DNA of 64,000 bases. Source: Calliphora vicina (lineage: Eukaryota; Arthropoda; Insecta; Diptera; Calliphoridae). Positions within the stretch are counted from its first letter, which is position 1. Every line of letters begins with the position of its first letter. The stretch is taken from assembly GCF_958450345.1 (NCBI RefSeq), contig NC_088780.1:31643667-31707666 (forward strand). Direction: 5' to 3'. The position numbers were made by a program, and so were the translations under genes. The notes under the pieces were generated by a model. That model did no database searches and was not told where the DNA came from. It saw only the letters and a list, made by a program, of their open reading frames with translations. Below, in pieces: positions 35,301 to 44,398 of this stretch.

Positions 35301-38238
35301 GCGGGAAGTTGTGCTTTACTTTAATTTGAAAAAAACAAAGTGCCACTGAAGCACACCGTTGAATGAATCGACTTACAAACGAACTACGCTTGCAGATTAT
35401 TATCAAAATGCATGCTCGGTTAAGAAAGTGCATTATGCACTTCTTGTGTTCAAATGCACTGTTTGGTGTGGATTATGGGCCGGTGGCATCATTGGACCAT
35501 ACTTTTTCAAAGACGACGAACGCAGGAACGTTACTGTGAATCTCGAGCGCTACCGTGGGATGATTATATTTTTTTATGTTCAAAATGGTACCGCACAGCA
35601 CGGCAACCACGAAACAATGGCCCAATCGAGAGGCGAGTTTGGTGAACTCGCTCATGTCTATAGGGACAACCTAGATAGGGTTGACGCTCTGGAAGCCAAT
35701 ATTGAAGAAATTATTCGTGAGATACCGTTGGAGAGAGTATGACAAAAATTGGACCCAGCGTATAAACTAGAGCAGTGGTACGCAAAAAGAGGCATTTAAT
35801 TTGTGTGCTCTTTTGGGTAAAAAATAAAATATCCACAACATCAAGAAACTGAATGAATTGTGTGTATTTATACGCTCTATTACGCTCTTTTGTTCACATT
35901 CGGGTTGTTTGACGAAAATCATCGTAACCTCAACAATATGAACGCCTACCATGGAACTAGAGTATCCATAACCGAAAACCGGTCAACCGGTTTTTACATC
36001 TTTGTAAAATCCATCGGTTTCGGTTTTTTTAACTTTTCGGTTTTTTGACAAACCGATTTTTATAAGATGGTTAACCGGTTTTAATGAAATATATTTTCTA
36101 AAGCTCAATCAAACATATTTATAAAAACTTTGATACAATTTTTAAAAATATTGATTTATTTTATAGAAAATTATAGCATTTGACAATATTTCGTAAAAGA
36201 TATAAAATATTTGCATAAAGATAGAGCTTTAAAAATTCAAAAATGCTAAATAAAAATTTAATATAAACCGGTTAAGCGGTTATTTTGAAGACAAAAACCG
36301 AAACCGTTCAACCGGTTTTTTAAAAGACAATAATCAAAACCGGTTTTTTCAAAAACACACTTTTTCGGTTAAATCGGAAACCGGTTTTTCATATTTGCCG
36401 GTTTTTTGAACACTCTAGTATAAACCATTTACATGAAATCATCTTTAAACATTGAATTATATATATCGTTATATCGACTCAAATAAAGATTTCATAAATT
36501 TCTCTAAATCCGAAAGCTTTAAAAAAATCATCCTTATTTGTTTCGATCGATGCAGAACGCTCTCTCTGGGATACGCTTCACTTCAGAACAGAGTATCCGA
36601 TATTGGCTTGATTCTTGATTCATTCATGGCCTCAAAAGATGAGCAGTTCTTTTGTTTCAAAAACCATATGTTGGCAGAAAGAAGGGAAAAGGTCAAAGCT
36701 AACAATGGCCAATACTTTGAAAAAATTTATATTGTACAAATGTTTCAATATAAAAGCTAAAAATTTGAAAAAAAAAAATTCAGCATTTTTAAATCATACA
36801 CCCAATATAAATATACAATCTTGCAAACTTTTTTCCAAATCAAGTAAATTTTAACTAATGAGGGAGTTAATTAATTACACTATCCAACAAATTGAGACTT
36901 TTTGATTGGAACAGAATAGTGAAAGAGCATGTTGATCAGAATTTTTTTTACAGTGGATCAAAGTTTTCATTTTATGATCGAAGGCAGCATTATACTAACT
37001 GAAAAAAAATGTTGTAAGTTAATATCTGAGAGAATTCTTATGGTCAGAGTTATATTATGGAATTTTATGGGGATCATTTTTGTGGAAGATCTTAAACCTC
37101 TAGCTCCTCTCTTTAGGGGTCAATTTGACCCTTTTTTTTTGCGAAAATCAAAAAAAGTCCTTTCAAAAAGGACATTTAAGGATTCAAATAGTCTTCGAAA
37201 ATTTTTTTTGGAAAATTTCAGTGGGGGTCACCAAAGATACCAAAGTTGTAAATAAAGTTGTAAATAAATATTAGGGTGGGTCGATTTTTTTCACGAAAAA
37301 TCGTATAGCAGAAACGCATTCTATGGAAAATTCTAAGAAATTTTCCCCTGCTTTATTTACAACTTTGGTATCTTTAATGACACCCATTGAAATTTTACGG
37401 AAAAAATTTTCGTAGAATATTTGAATCCTTAAATGGACTTTTTTTGATTTTCCCCTTTTTTGGGAAAGTCAAATTGACCCCAAAAGAAAGTAGCTAGAGG
37501 GTTAAGATCTTCCACAAAAATTATCGCCATAAAATTCCATAATATAACTCTGACCATAAGAATTCTCACAGATATTAACTTACAACATTTTTTTCAGTTA
37601 GTATAATGCTCGCAGCGATCAAAAAATTAAAACTTTGACCCACTGTAAAAAATAATTCAGACCAGCTGGACTATAAGTTTATTCCACAAAAATGATCTAC
37701 TCAACATGCAGAATTATGGGGTCGATATTCTGTTCCAAAAATGCTCTTGGACAGCGTTATTGTGCAAAACTTAAAATTGTTTTTTTTTTTAATTAAACAG
37801 ATGAAGTTAGTATCGGATTTTAAATATCCCAAACTAAATTCTTTCAGTGTAATAAGATTCACTTGCTACACTTTCCTCTACTTCGTAATTGCAAAGAATT
37901 CTACTATTTACACGATCTTCTCCTTACATAAAAACCGGTTTCGTTATTGTTGTTGTTGTCTGCTACCTACAGACGATTCTGAACAAAGTCATTGTCATTA
38001 ACGTTGTTCTTAAACGTACACAGAGAGCAGACATTAATGGTATGACAAGTATCTACGAATGTATGTATTTATGTATCTCTAGCTTATCAATTTAATAAAA
38101 TTTATCTATTTCTTTGTAATTTTTACCTTGTTGACTTCTTTGTTGCTGTTGCTGTTGTTCCTTTTTGGCACTACAAACCGTTAACAACATTAAACTGAAG
38201 GCACAACTGATGACAACTTTAGACGATTTAATAAACAT
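26386..38238 (-). CDS. Secreted ZP-N domain protein (zona pellucida family)
   Basis: Proposed exons 38238-38127, 32565-32172, 31782-31474 and 26431-26386 sum to 861 bases, 286 aa, with matching phases. Exon 1 encodes a signal peptide (MFIKSSKVVIS then a hydrophobic run ending VCSA) and a Gln run. Exon 2 encodes a ZP-N module (about residues 38-168) with the four expected cysteines in VNLKCGS, APCFV, LDQCQT and LECDFR. Insect ZP proteins are apical extracellular matrix proteins that shape cuticle. Exon 3 is a Ser/Thr/Lys-rich tail with an acidic end (LEGDDDLVNDDDK). Exon 4 is only KTTTTSTPDKSKS. No ZP-C half, furin site or membrane anchor is visible, unlike most family members. Exons 1-2 are firm; the short last exon is less certain. 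Introns hold several transposons. Confidence 0.7.
26450..27835. other. Intron 3 of the ZP gene, part without features
   Basis: AT-rich, with TTCGTTAAGTT-like motifs recurring irregularly. No exon or element could be supported. Confidence 0.4.
27840..28370 (-). pseudogene. mariner/Tc1-superfamily transposase relic
   Basis: From about 28132 the minus strand encodes DMWFEQDSATCHTAQATLD, the second catalytic Asp region, followed by the GDVNW motif. A frameshift then moves the rest (FIKSQVYENKPQATAT) to another frame. The upstream part near 28140-28345 is shared with the element at 24886-25892. It is broken and inactive, and lies in intron 3 of the ZP gene. Confidence 0.75.
28440..28860 (+). repeat. 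Two degenerate mini-me-like relics
   Basis: TTCGTCTGTCTGTTGAAAAC with GCCCAAACGAA near 28480 and again CCGTCTGTCTGTTGAAAAC with GCCCAAACGAA near 28770, each followed by CCACAAATAC. The short (GTCY)n tracts mark them as mini-me-like. Confidence 0.45.
28866..29505 (+). repeat. mini-me-like repeat
   Basis: Starts ATACCCTTCAACTTCGTGAG with the GAAGGGTAT arm of a hairpin and ends with the hairpin TTCGGCACAGCCGAA and TATAGCTCTGTTACTTGT. The (GTCY)n part is deleted in this copy. Confidence 0.6.
29526..29716. mobile_element. P-superfamily-like MITE with 8-base target duplication
   Basis: Perfect 8-base duplications GGGCCTAT lie at 29518-29525 and 29717-29724. Inverted ends CAAGGTGCATTTAATAAGGT and (right, read inward) CAAGGCGTATTTAACAAGGT. 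It is 191 bases and non-coding. Its CAAGG ends resemble those of the THAP-bearing element at 30079-30721, so I place both near the P superfamily. hAT is an alternative, as it also makes 8-base duplications. Confidence 0.65.
29725..30070. other. ZP intron spacer, no feature
   Basis: AT-rich spacer between two short transposons; nothing recognised. Confidence 0.4.
30079..30721 (+). mobile_element. P-element-like transposon remnant with degenerate THAP domain
   Basis: Perfect 8-base duplications GTTTTTAT (30071-30078 and 30722-30729) flank inverted ends CAAGTCGAATTTATTTTACA and, inward from the right, CAAGGCGAATTTATTGTACA. Both ends continue with GGTGGCGTT. Inside, the plus strand shows pieces of a THAP zinc-binding domain: CCIC in one frame, then after a frameshift GSFFRIPSDDRLLKWSKIC and VCSDHI. 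THAP at the N-terminus plus 8-base duplications is the P-element arrangement. At 643 bases the transposase core is absent. Confidence 0.72.
30730..31473. other. ZP intron, no gene seen
   Basis: AT-rich intron 3 sequence close to exon 3; no element recognised. Confidence 0.4.
32566..33074. other. ZP intron 1, exon-proximal part
   Basis: No feature recognised beyond the acceptor TTTTTTTCCAG at 32566 of the ZP-N exon. Confidence 0.4.
33075..33752 (+). repeat. mini-me-like repeat
   Basis: Carries TTCTGGATCCTTATAGATAG, GTCCGTCTGTCTGTCTGTTG, a long poly-A/T stretch and GTGAAGGGTATATAAGAT at its end. The right hairpin is replaced by a fragment of the GGGTCGATTT MITE family (to about 33860, reverse orientation). 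Confidence 0.6.
33860..34140. other. ZP intron 1, no feature
   Basis: Nothing recognised in this short stretch. Confidence 0.35.
34141..34740. repeat. 146-base tandem repeat
   Basis: Units contain AATCCGACGAGATAAATACT, CGGTCGGCTAACGACTTATT and TTCTGCTCTCATCGGC. AATCCGA starts at 34335, 34481 and 34627, exactly 146 bases apart. An earlier start at 34248 is 87 bases away, a deleted unit. Confidence 0.8.
34741..35185. other. ZP intron 1, no feature
   Basis: AT-rich with no gene or element recognised. Confidence 0.4.
35186..35760 (+). pseudogene. Chimeric transposase relic of two mariner/Tc1-type families
   Basis: The first part (ATG near 35269) reads MSNFMPTNRHMREVVLYFNL, the N-terminus of the mariner family also seen at 43302-43505. 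From about 35440 it continues as a different family: TVWCGLWAGGIIGPYFFKDD, then a degenerate HGNHETMAQSRGEFGE. The two parts do not belong to one transposase, so this is a junction of two relics. Confidence 0.6.
35956..36419. mobile_element. Foldback element built from ACCGGTT motifs
   Basis: Inverted ends ACTAGAGTATCCATAACCGA and (inward from right) ACTAGAGTGTTCAAAAAACC enclose many ACCGGTTTTT motifs in both orientations. 464 bases, non-coding. No convincing target duplication was found, so the superfamily is open (hAT possible). Confidence 0.55.
36530..36740 (+). pseudogene. mariner transposase C-terminal relic
   Basis: Encodes FDRCRTLSLGYASLQNRVSD, ASKDEQFF and, after an insertion, NNGQYFE, matching the end of the mariner transposase found on the minus strand at 42219-42450 and at 62460-62648. 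Fragment only. Confidence 0.75.
36909..37740. repeat. Long inverted repeat (about 330-base arms) in ZP intron 1
   Basis: Left arm about 36925-37258 and right arm about 37345-37680 are reverse complements, sharing ACAGTGG.TCAAAGTTTT, GTAAGTTAATATCTG, TCTTATGGTCAGAGTTATAT, GGTCAATTTGACC and AAGATACCAAAGTTGTAAAT. Outer parts with GGAACAGAATA extend the pairing with a gap. The centre contains a GGGTGGGTCGATTTTT motif of the MITE family seen elsewhere. A transcript through it could form a long hairpin. Confidence 0.75.
37741..38126. other. ZP intron 1 next to exon 1
   Basis: No element recognised. The donor CAAG/GTAAAAA at 38127/38126 closes exon 1. Confidence 0.4.
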
Positions 38239-38435
38239 TTTGAAATAAGTTTTGTTTGGTTGGTTCTTTTGTGTTTTATAAATTACAATATAATTTGTTG
38301 TTAATTATTTTTATATATTTAGTTAATAGGATTTGTTAGTTGTTTCCTTTAAACAAATTTCACTTAATATTTGTTTTATTTTAATTAATAATTTATTTAT
38401 TTATTTAATATAAATATTATAAACAAAGCCGTAGT

Positions 38436-38443
38436 TTTTATAT
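38436..38443 (-). promoter_or_regulatory. Candidate TATA box of the ZP gene
   Basis: TATAAAAA on the minus strand, about 200 bases upstream of the ATG at 38238, would place a start near 38410. No initiator could be confirmed. Confidence 0.3.
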
Positions 38444-38449
38444 TCGTTG

Positions 38450-38950
38450 GATTATCTTTTTGTGTGTGTTGTTTACGTTTAAATGCCAAATAATCAACTG
38501 ATGATTTTAATGTTCAGAGCAAAGCATATAAAACCCCTGGTCTGAATCAATTCCTAGCCACAACAATACCAACAACAACACAAGCCAACAAATGAAATGG
38601 GAAACGAAGAAAGAAAGAAATAAATGTTACGACAGAAAGAGAAATAATGTGGATTTGTATTGTACATTGGCTGGCAAAGAAAGAGAAGTGTTTAAAGGTG
38701 TCTAAGACCGACTTATTGTTGTAATTGTTATTGTTTAGTTTTGTTTTCATTTCATTCATTTCTTCTTTTGGCCTAAATGATATTGCCAGGTTTTTCATGT
38801 TATTTCATCACACACATGCACACATACAGGAGTTTTGAAAAATTGTGCCGGTCTAATGGCAAGTTGTCGTCATTTTTTACGTGCCTTTTGCTAAAGCCAG
38901 AGGTCTAAAGGTATTGAATGGTTTTGTGCATTAGTTTTTTTGGAATATAG
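38450..38950. other. Upstream of ZP gene, no gene seen
   Basis: Non-coding sequence with GAAAGAAAG-type runs; possible regulatory DNA for the ZP gene but no motif assigned. Confidence 0.35.
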
Positions 38951-39855
38951 ATATACAGTGGTTGACAAAACAATGGAAACTTTTCCAAATATTCCATATG
39001 TAGCCCAAAATTTAAAATATTTTTTTAAAATAAAAAAATTTTTTTTTAGTATTTTACTTGTATAGTTTTATTTATATAAATTAATTGAAAAACAAACAAC
39101 ATAATTATTATATTCTGAAAAAGGGAACAAAATTAAAAATATTCACTATTTCGCTACTGACAAAACAATGGAAACTTTTAAATTTCTGCAAGAAAGAAGT
39201 GTAAAACGAAAATAATATTTAAAAGAACGATGTAAAAAGCATCCTGTTTACAGTTATTTTATTTTTAAATTCTGGTAATTTTTCACAATTTCTTTTTCTA
39301 AGTTTTTCGCATAATTGCTTTTTTTTGAAAGTTAACGAAAATGGCTAAAGTTAAGATTTGTGAAGACTTAAAAAATAAAATAATTAACGATTTTAAAGCT
39401 GGTTTAAAACAAAAAAGTATCTGTGACAAATATTCAATAAATAAATCAGCAGTTTCAAAAATTATAAAGAAATTTCGTGAGACCGGTTCTCTAAAAACTC
39501 AACATTTAGGAGGAAGACCTCGTAAGACTACTCCTAGACAAGATAATTTAATAGCGAGAGAGTTCAAGGAATTCCCAAAAATAACTCCTCGAGAGGTTGT
39601 TAATAGCCTAAAATTAGAAATAAGTAGTCGCAGGGCAAATGAGGCTGGTCTTGGTTGCTATCGTCCTGTGAAAAAACCACTCATTTCTAAAAAGAACCGT
39701 TCTGCTCGTCTACAATTTGCCAGGGATCATTTAAACTGGTCGATACAGAAATGGAATACTGTCCTCTTTTCCCACGAATCCAAATACAATTTAAGAGGCA
39801 GTGATGGGAGAACATTTGTAAGACGACCAAAGGGAAAAAGATTAGATCCAAAGTA

Positions 39856-41153
39856 AGGAGTGAGATCGAAAAATTCTTAACACACGTTTTTCATTACATT
39901 TTTTAACCCAAGTATTATTTGAATTTTTTTTTGATCAAGTTACCTTTGAAAAACATGTCAGTTATTATGTGTAATGTCAATTATATTAATTTTTTTGTTA
40001 ATCTGATTAAAATGAGTGACCAGAAAAAAGTGCGTACTGAAATTATTAAATATTTTCAACAAAACCCAACTTGGTCTTACAAAAAGTTGGCCAAGCATAC
40101 AAAGGTCTGCCGTCAAACTGTTTCCAATGTTATTAAACAGTACCGGGAGAACTTGTCAGTTGATAGAAAACCTGGTTCAGGTAGAAGGAATGGTCCACAT
40201 GATGTTTCTAAAGCCAAAAAAATAGAACGCATTTTCAAAAGAGCTCCCAACACATCCGGTAGGAAAGCAGCCCGGTTAGCTCAGTGCTCGGACTATTTGG
40301 TACGAAAAGTTAAAGCTAATGCAGGTTTAAAAACATACAAGGCTCAAAAAGTTCCTGACAGGAACGCTACTAAAAATTTAGAGGCCAAAAACAGAGCACG
40401 GAAATTGAAGTCAAGTTTTATAAAAAAATATTCTTGCTGCATAATGGATGACGAAACGTATGTTCTGGCAGATTTTTCGCAACTTCCAGGTCAAAAATTT
40501 TATGTTGCTGATGCTCGAGGGAATGTTGAAGAAAAGTTTAGGACCCAAAAGCAGACAAAATTTCCCAGAAAGTTCTTGGTATGGCAAGCAATATGCAGTT
40601 GCGGCAAAAGAAGCCACTCATTTGTTACAACGGGCTCTATAAATACCGAAATTTACATCAAGGAATGTTTACAAAAAAGGCTGCTTCCATTCATAAGACT
40701 TCATAATGTGTCCACTTATTTTTGGCCTGACTTGGCATCCTGTCACTATGGCAAACAAGCCCTTGAGTGGTACAAGAACAATAATGTGGTATTTGTACCA
40801 AGAGAGGCAAATCCTCCAAACTGCCCGGAGCTAAGGCCAGTGGAGAGATATTGGGCTCTTGTTAAAAGAGAATTGAAGAGTACAAAAAAGGTGTCCAAAA
40901 GTGTGGTAGATTTTAAACGGAGATGGACTACATGTTCGAGCAAAGTGACAGAAAGCACTATAAAAACGTTAATGGAAGGGTTTCCGAAAAAGGTTCAAAA
41001 TTTCATCACTAGTGATTAAAACTATAAAAATAATTTTTTTTGTAAATTGTAATAATAATTTCAATCAAATAAAAAAAAAATTAAAGCTGTAAGTTTAGTG
41101 GTTTCTTTTTTATAAACATATATGTATGTTAAGAATTTTTCGATCTCACTCCT
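39856..41153 (+). mobile_element. Apparently intact DD37E Tc1/mariner element nested in the DD34E element
   Basis: Perfect inverted ends of at least 27 bases, starting AGGAGTGAGATCGAAAAATT on both sides, are flanked by TA (39854-39855 and 41154-41155). It is 1298 bases long with one uninterrupted transposase gene. Perfect terminal repeats and an intact frame suggest a young insertion. Confidence 0.92.
40012..41019 (+). CDS. DD37E transposase (ITmD37E-like)
   Basis: A single open frame of 335 aa from ATG 40012 (MSDQKKVRTE). This start gives the usual family length and sits after an AT-rich leader; the frame is open further upstream, and an ATG at 39955 is the alternative. N-terminal helix-turn-helix regions carry SYKKLAKHTKVCRQTVSNVI and the GSGRR hook-like motif. 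The catalytic core has MDDETY (first Asp), YFWPDLASCHYG (second Asp) and CPELRPVERYW (Glu). 37 residues separate the second Asp and the Glu, matching the ITmD37E family described in mosquitoes. Cut-and-paste transposition at TA sites is expected. No frameshift or lost catalytic residue was seen. Confidence 0.92.
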   Translation: MSDQKKVRTEIIKYFQQNPTWSYKKLAKHTKVCRQTVSNVIKQYRENLSVDRKPGSGRRNGPHDVSKAKKIERIFKRAPNTSGRKAARLAQCSDYLVRKVKANAGLKTYKAQKVPDRNATKNLEAKNRARKLKSSFIKKYSCCIMDDETYVLADFSQLPGQKFYVADARGNVEEKFRTQKQTKFPRKFLVWQAICSCGKRSHSFVTTGSINTEIYIKECLQKRLLPFIRLHNVSTYFWPDLASCHYGKQALEWYKNNNVVFVPREANPPNCPELRPVERYWALVKRELKSTKKVSKSVVDFKRRWTTCSSKVTESTIKTLMEGFPKKVQNFITSD

Positions 41154-41902
41154 TACACAAATAAGACTGTAAATTTTGGCGGTGGCAATTTTATGGTATG
41201 GGGATGTTTTTCAGGGCAAGGTATGGTCCCAATTCATATTATAAAAGATACCATGACAGGTATAGGATACAGAACCATATTAAATGATGTTATGTATCCA
41301 TACGCTGAGGAAAATATGCCCCTAGTTTGGAGATTCCAACACGACAACGAACCGAAACACACCTCTAGGGTTGTAACCGAGTGGTTACAATCCAACGAGG
41401 TACGTGTTTTGAAGTGGCCTGCCCAATCGCCAGATCTCAATCCCATAGAAAATCTATGGGAAATTGTAGATCGTAAAATAAGGAACCAAAATTACACCAG
41501 GAAGGAAGATTTATCGGAGGCGGTTATAAGGGAATGTCAAAATATTTCAAAGGAGACCATTGAATCTTTAATTGATTCAATGCATCGTCGATGTGTAGCA
41601 GTTATAAAAAATAAGGGATATCTAATAAAATATTGAGTTATTGCAAAGTTTAAACCATATTTGTTAAAATAATACCTAAGTTTCCATTGTTTTGTCAATG
41701 CCGTAATAAAGAAATCTTTTAATTTTGTTTTCTCATTTTTAGAATTTAATTAATTGTGTCCTTTGTTTTTTGTTAAATTAAGTTGATAAAAGTATACAAA
41801 TAAAATACTACAAAAATGTTAAAAAATTTTAAAAAATTACTTCAGATTTTGGCCACTAATGAAATATTTGGAAAAGTTTCCATTGTTTTGTCAACCACTG
41901 TA

Positions 41903-42218
41903 TTTCATTTTTTAATGTTTTAGGCTAAAATTGCGACGAAAATTAGCTTGTAGTATGAAATGAATTTGATTCTGATTGTTTATTTGCTATAAAAATATTT
42001 CGCCTCTCACGATTCGAATATTTTCGCATATTTCTACATGTACCTCAAAATGAGTTCCGTTTTATGTCACGTACGATATACCCTTATTTCGCTCAATATT
42101 TTGGACAACAATATTTCGAAAGAACTTTTTATTATTTTAAAATATAGTACCCTCTGAATGGAACATAAAGACCAAATTATTTTTCAGATACTCTTATTTT
42201 TGCAAAATCTATTAAACT
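41903..42218. other. Spacer, no gene seen
   Basis: Contains ATGTCACGTACGATA twice (near 42065 and 42233), possibly an old duplication of a target or segment. No coding feature. Confidence 0.35.
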
Positions 42219-43562
42219 CTATAGGCGTACAAATGTCACGTACGATGATATGGAATTGCCCATATGGATTCCGAGCCAAAAGAACTGCTCATCTTTTGAG
42301 AACAAGAACGAATCAAGCCAATTTCGGATACTCTGCTCCAAAGTGAAGTGTATCCCAGAGAGAGCATTCTGCATCGATCGAAACAAATGGTAGTCGGACG
42401 GGGCGAGGTCTGGACTATAAGGCGAGTGAGGCAAAACTTCCCAACCACTTCATTCTAAATACTTTTTAACAGGTATTGCAGCAACATGTGTCCGAGCATT
42501 GTCATGTCTAGCCGCATATTCTGGCCGTTTTTCGGCCAATGCTCGCTTCAAACGAATCAGTTGCGTTCGATACAGCTTCCCTGTGATGGTCTGGTCAGAT
42601 TTCAGCAGCTCATAATAGACAGGACCCTTTTGTTCCAACCAAATACAGAGAATTACCTAAGCGCCATGGACATTTGTCTTTGGTGTCGATTTGTCTGGTT
42701 GGCCGGGTTTCACAGACGTTCTCTTACGCTTTGGGTTATTATAATGGATTCATTTTCCATCGCAAGTAATGATTCGGTAAAAAAATGATTTTCTTTTATA
42801 GCGTTCAAGCTTTATTTCGGACATTCAAAATCGTCATTCCAGAACTCTCGACTTCAATTTCTTTCAGCTTCAATTTCGTGTTGATTAGGCTGGTTGGCTC
42901 AGCTTCACATACGATCTCTTGCTCTTCGGGTTATCGTAATGGATTAATTTTTCATCGCAAGTAATGATTCGGTACAAAAAATATTTTCGCAAACATTTTG
43001 AAATTGCCGCTTGAGTAGCTCCAAATGATTTTGCAAGCTCTTCTTGAGTTTTACAACAATCTTCCTGAAGTAATACATCTTGATCTTCAAACTTTTTTGG
43101 CTGGCCTGGGCTTCACGTCCGATCTCTTAAGCTTCGGTTTATTGTAATGGATCCATTTTCCATCGCAAGTAATGATTCTGTGCAAAAATGATTTTCTTTT
43201 ATAGCGTCAAGCATAATTTCGGACATGCAAAATCGTCCTTCAAGGTCTCTCGGCATAAATTGGTATGGTACCCAATTTCCCTGCTTTAAGATGAATCCTG
43301 CTTACTCTTCCTGGAGTAATGCCTCCACGTCTTGGTCTTCAAACTTGTTTGGCTGGCCTGGGCGATCTCTCACACGTTGAAACCGATGGAACACATTCAC
43401 AATAAGCTTTGGTGAGCAATGCTCCAGCGGGACTTTTTTTTCCAAATTAAAGAAGTAAATCAAAACTTCCCGCATATGACGCTTTGTTGGCACAAAATTC
43501 GACATTTTCGAAGCAAAAAATAGGTTGTTGTCTACACTAAATGACAGATGTGTACCCTTCAA
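42219..43562 (-). pseudogene. Degenerate mariner (DD34D-type) copy with internal duplications
   Basis: Reading on the minus strand from 43505: MSNFVPTKRHMREVLIYFFN, GQPNKFEDQDVEALLQEE, repeated blocks of FLYRIITCDEK / NPKSKRS (at least two rounds between 43200 and 42700), then EQKGPVYYELLKSDQTITG, RHDNARTHVA and YSPDLAPSDYHLFRSMQNAL. Stops and frameshifts lie between them. The family is the mariner group with the SPDLAPSDYHLF signature. Repeated middle segments show rearrangement. Confidence 0.8.
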
Positions 43563-44220
43563 AATGACTAGAAGTTTTTAAAAACAAAAAACGTGTTGAA
43601 AAGATGCTCCATCTATTGTAAATCCCGCATTTTTAAGTCATACGCCCAATAGTAATTACGACATTGAATATTTTGCATTTGAGTTGTCTAAATTTGGAGG
43701 AGCCTGTGTCCTGCTCCGAATGATTAACCTCGTAAATATTTGAAAGTCGATTCTCTCCAGACAACGAACAATGCAAATTTTGCATTAGTGAAACTAGGAT
43801 CATCCCTCAATAGTTTTAGGAGAATTTGTCAAAAAAAAAGGAGGAGGTGGTGAAGATTTTTCATTTACTATGTTAAGTATTTGGCAAGATGATTTTCGAG
43901 TTCAGCAAAGACTATTATTTCCCTTCCATGTCGTTATAAGGAGTTTGTAAAATGGGAGGAAGAGAATATTTTTTTCTTTTGCCGCTGTCCGATACGATTA
44001 TTCAACAACCTCTCCAGACTGTATTTTCAATGAATTCAAATCTGCATATTGAAATGATACCAATCGATCCTTTAACAATCTCTGAAGACTGTCAACTTTG
44101 GAAGTGGATAAAATAAACTTTTTGATTACGTTTTTTAAATGAATTACTACGCTTTTCTCAAATATATCATCTATTGTTGTTCACTGAATTCAATGCTGCG
44201 TATTAAAATGGGACCATAAA
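43563..44220. repeat. Weak degenerate repeats, no gene
   Basis: CAACCTCTCCAGACTGT / CAATCTCTGAAGACTGTC and TGAATTCAA-TGC-GTATT motifs recur between 44000 and 44220 and again near 44410, leading into the 19-base array. No coding sequence recognised. Confidence 0.45.
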
Positions 44221-44398
44221 GTCTTTAGTATAAGACGTAGTCTTTAGTATAAGACGTAGTCTTTAGTATAAGACGTAGTCTTTAGTATAAGACGTAGTCT
44301 TTAGTATAAGACGTAGTCTTTAGTATAAGACGTAATCTTTAGTATAAGACGTAGTCTTTAGTATAAGACGTAGTCTTTAGTATAAGACGTAGTCTTTA
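44221..44398. repeat. 19-base minisatellite, each unit a small palindrome
   Basis: About 9.4 head-to-tail copies of GTCTTTAGTATAAGACGTA, nearly identical (one copy has GTAATC instead of GTAGTC). Each unit contains GTCTT...AAGAC inverted arms. Confidence 0.95.

Larger units (their letters stand above)
39341..41636 (+). pseudogene. Tc1-like transposase, split by insertion
   Basis: The N-terminal part 39341-39855 has a helix-turn-helix (SICDKYSINKSAVSKIIKKF) and the GGRPRKTTPR hook. The C-terminal part resumes at 41156 with NFGGGNFMVWGCFSGQG and holds FQHDNEPKHTS and SPDLNPIENLW; 34 residues separate the second Asp and the Glu (DD34E). The first catalytic Asp is replaced: FSHESKYN where FSDES is expected. 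The DNA-binding-to-core linker also looks shortened. The copy was therefore dead or dying apart from the insertion at TA 39854. Confidence 0.88.
38956..41900 (+). mobile_element. Tc1-like DD34E element with IR/DR ends, interrupted
   Basis: TA-flanked ends CAGTGGTTGACAAAACAATG and, inverted, the same sequence at 41900. Inner copies of the ACAAAACAATGGAAACTTTT motif lie near 39158-39187 and 41680-41700, giving the IR/DR layout of some Tc1-like elements. It is 1645 bases once the nested element at 39856-41153 and its TA are removed. A relic of the same family lies at 600-893. Confidence 0.85.

Noticed and set aside
44221..44398. CRISPR-like array
   Set aside because: Units are directly head to tail with no unique spacers, in a eukaryotic genome; it is a minisatellite.
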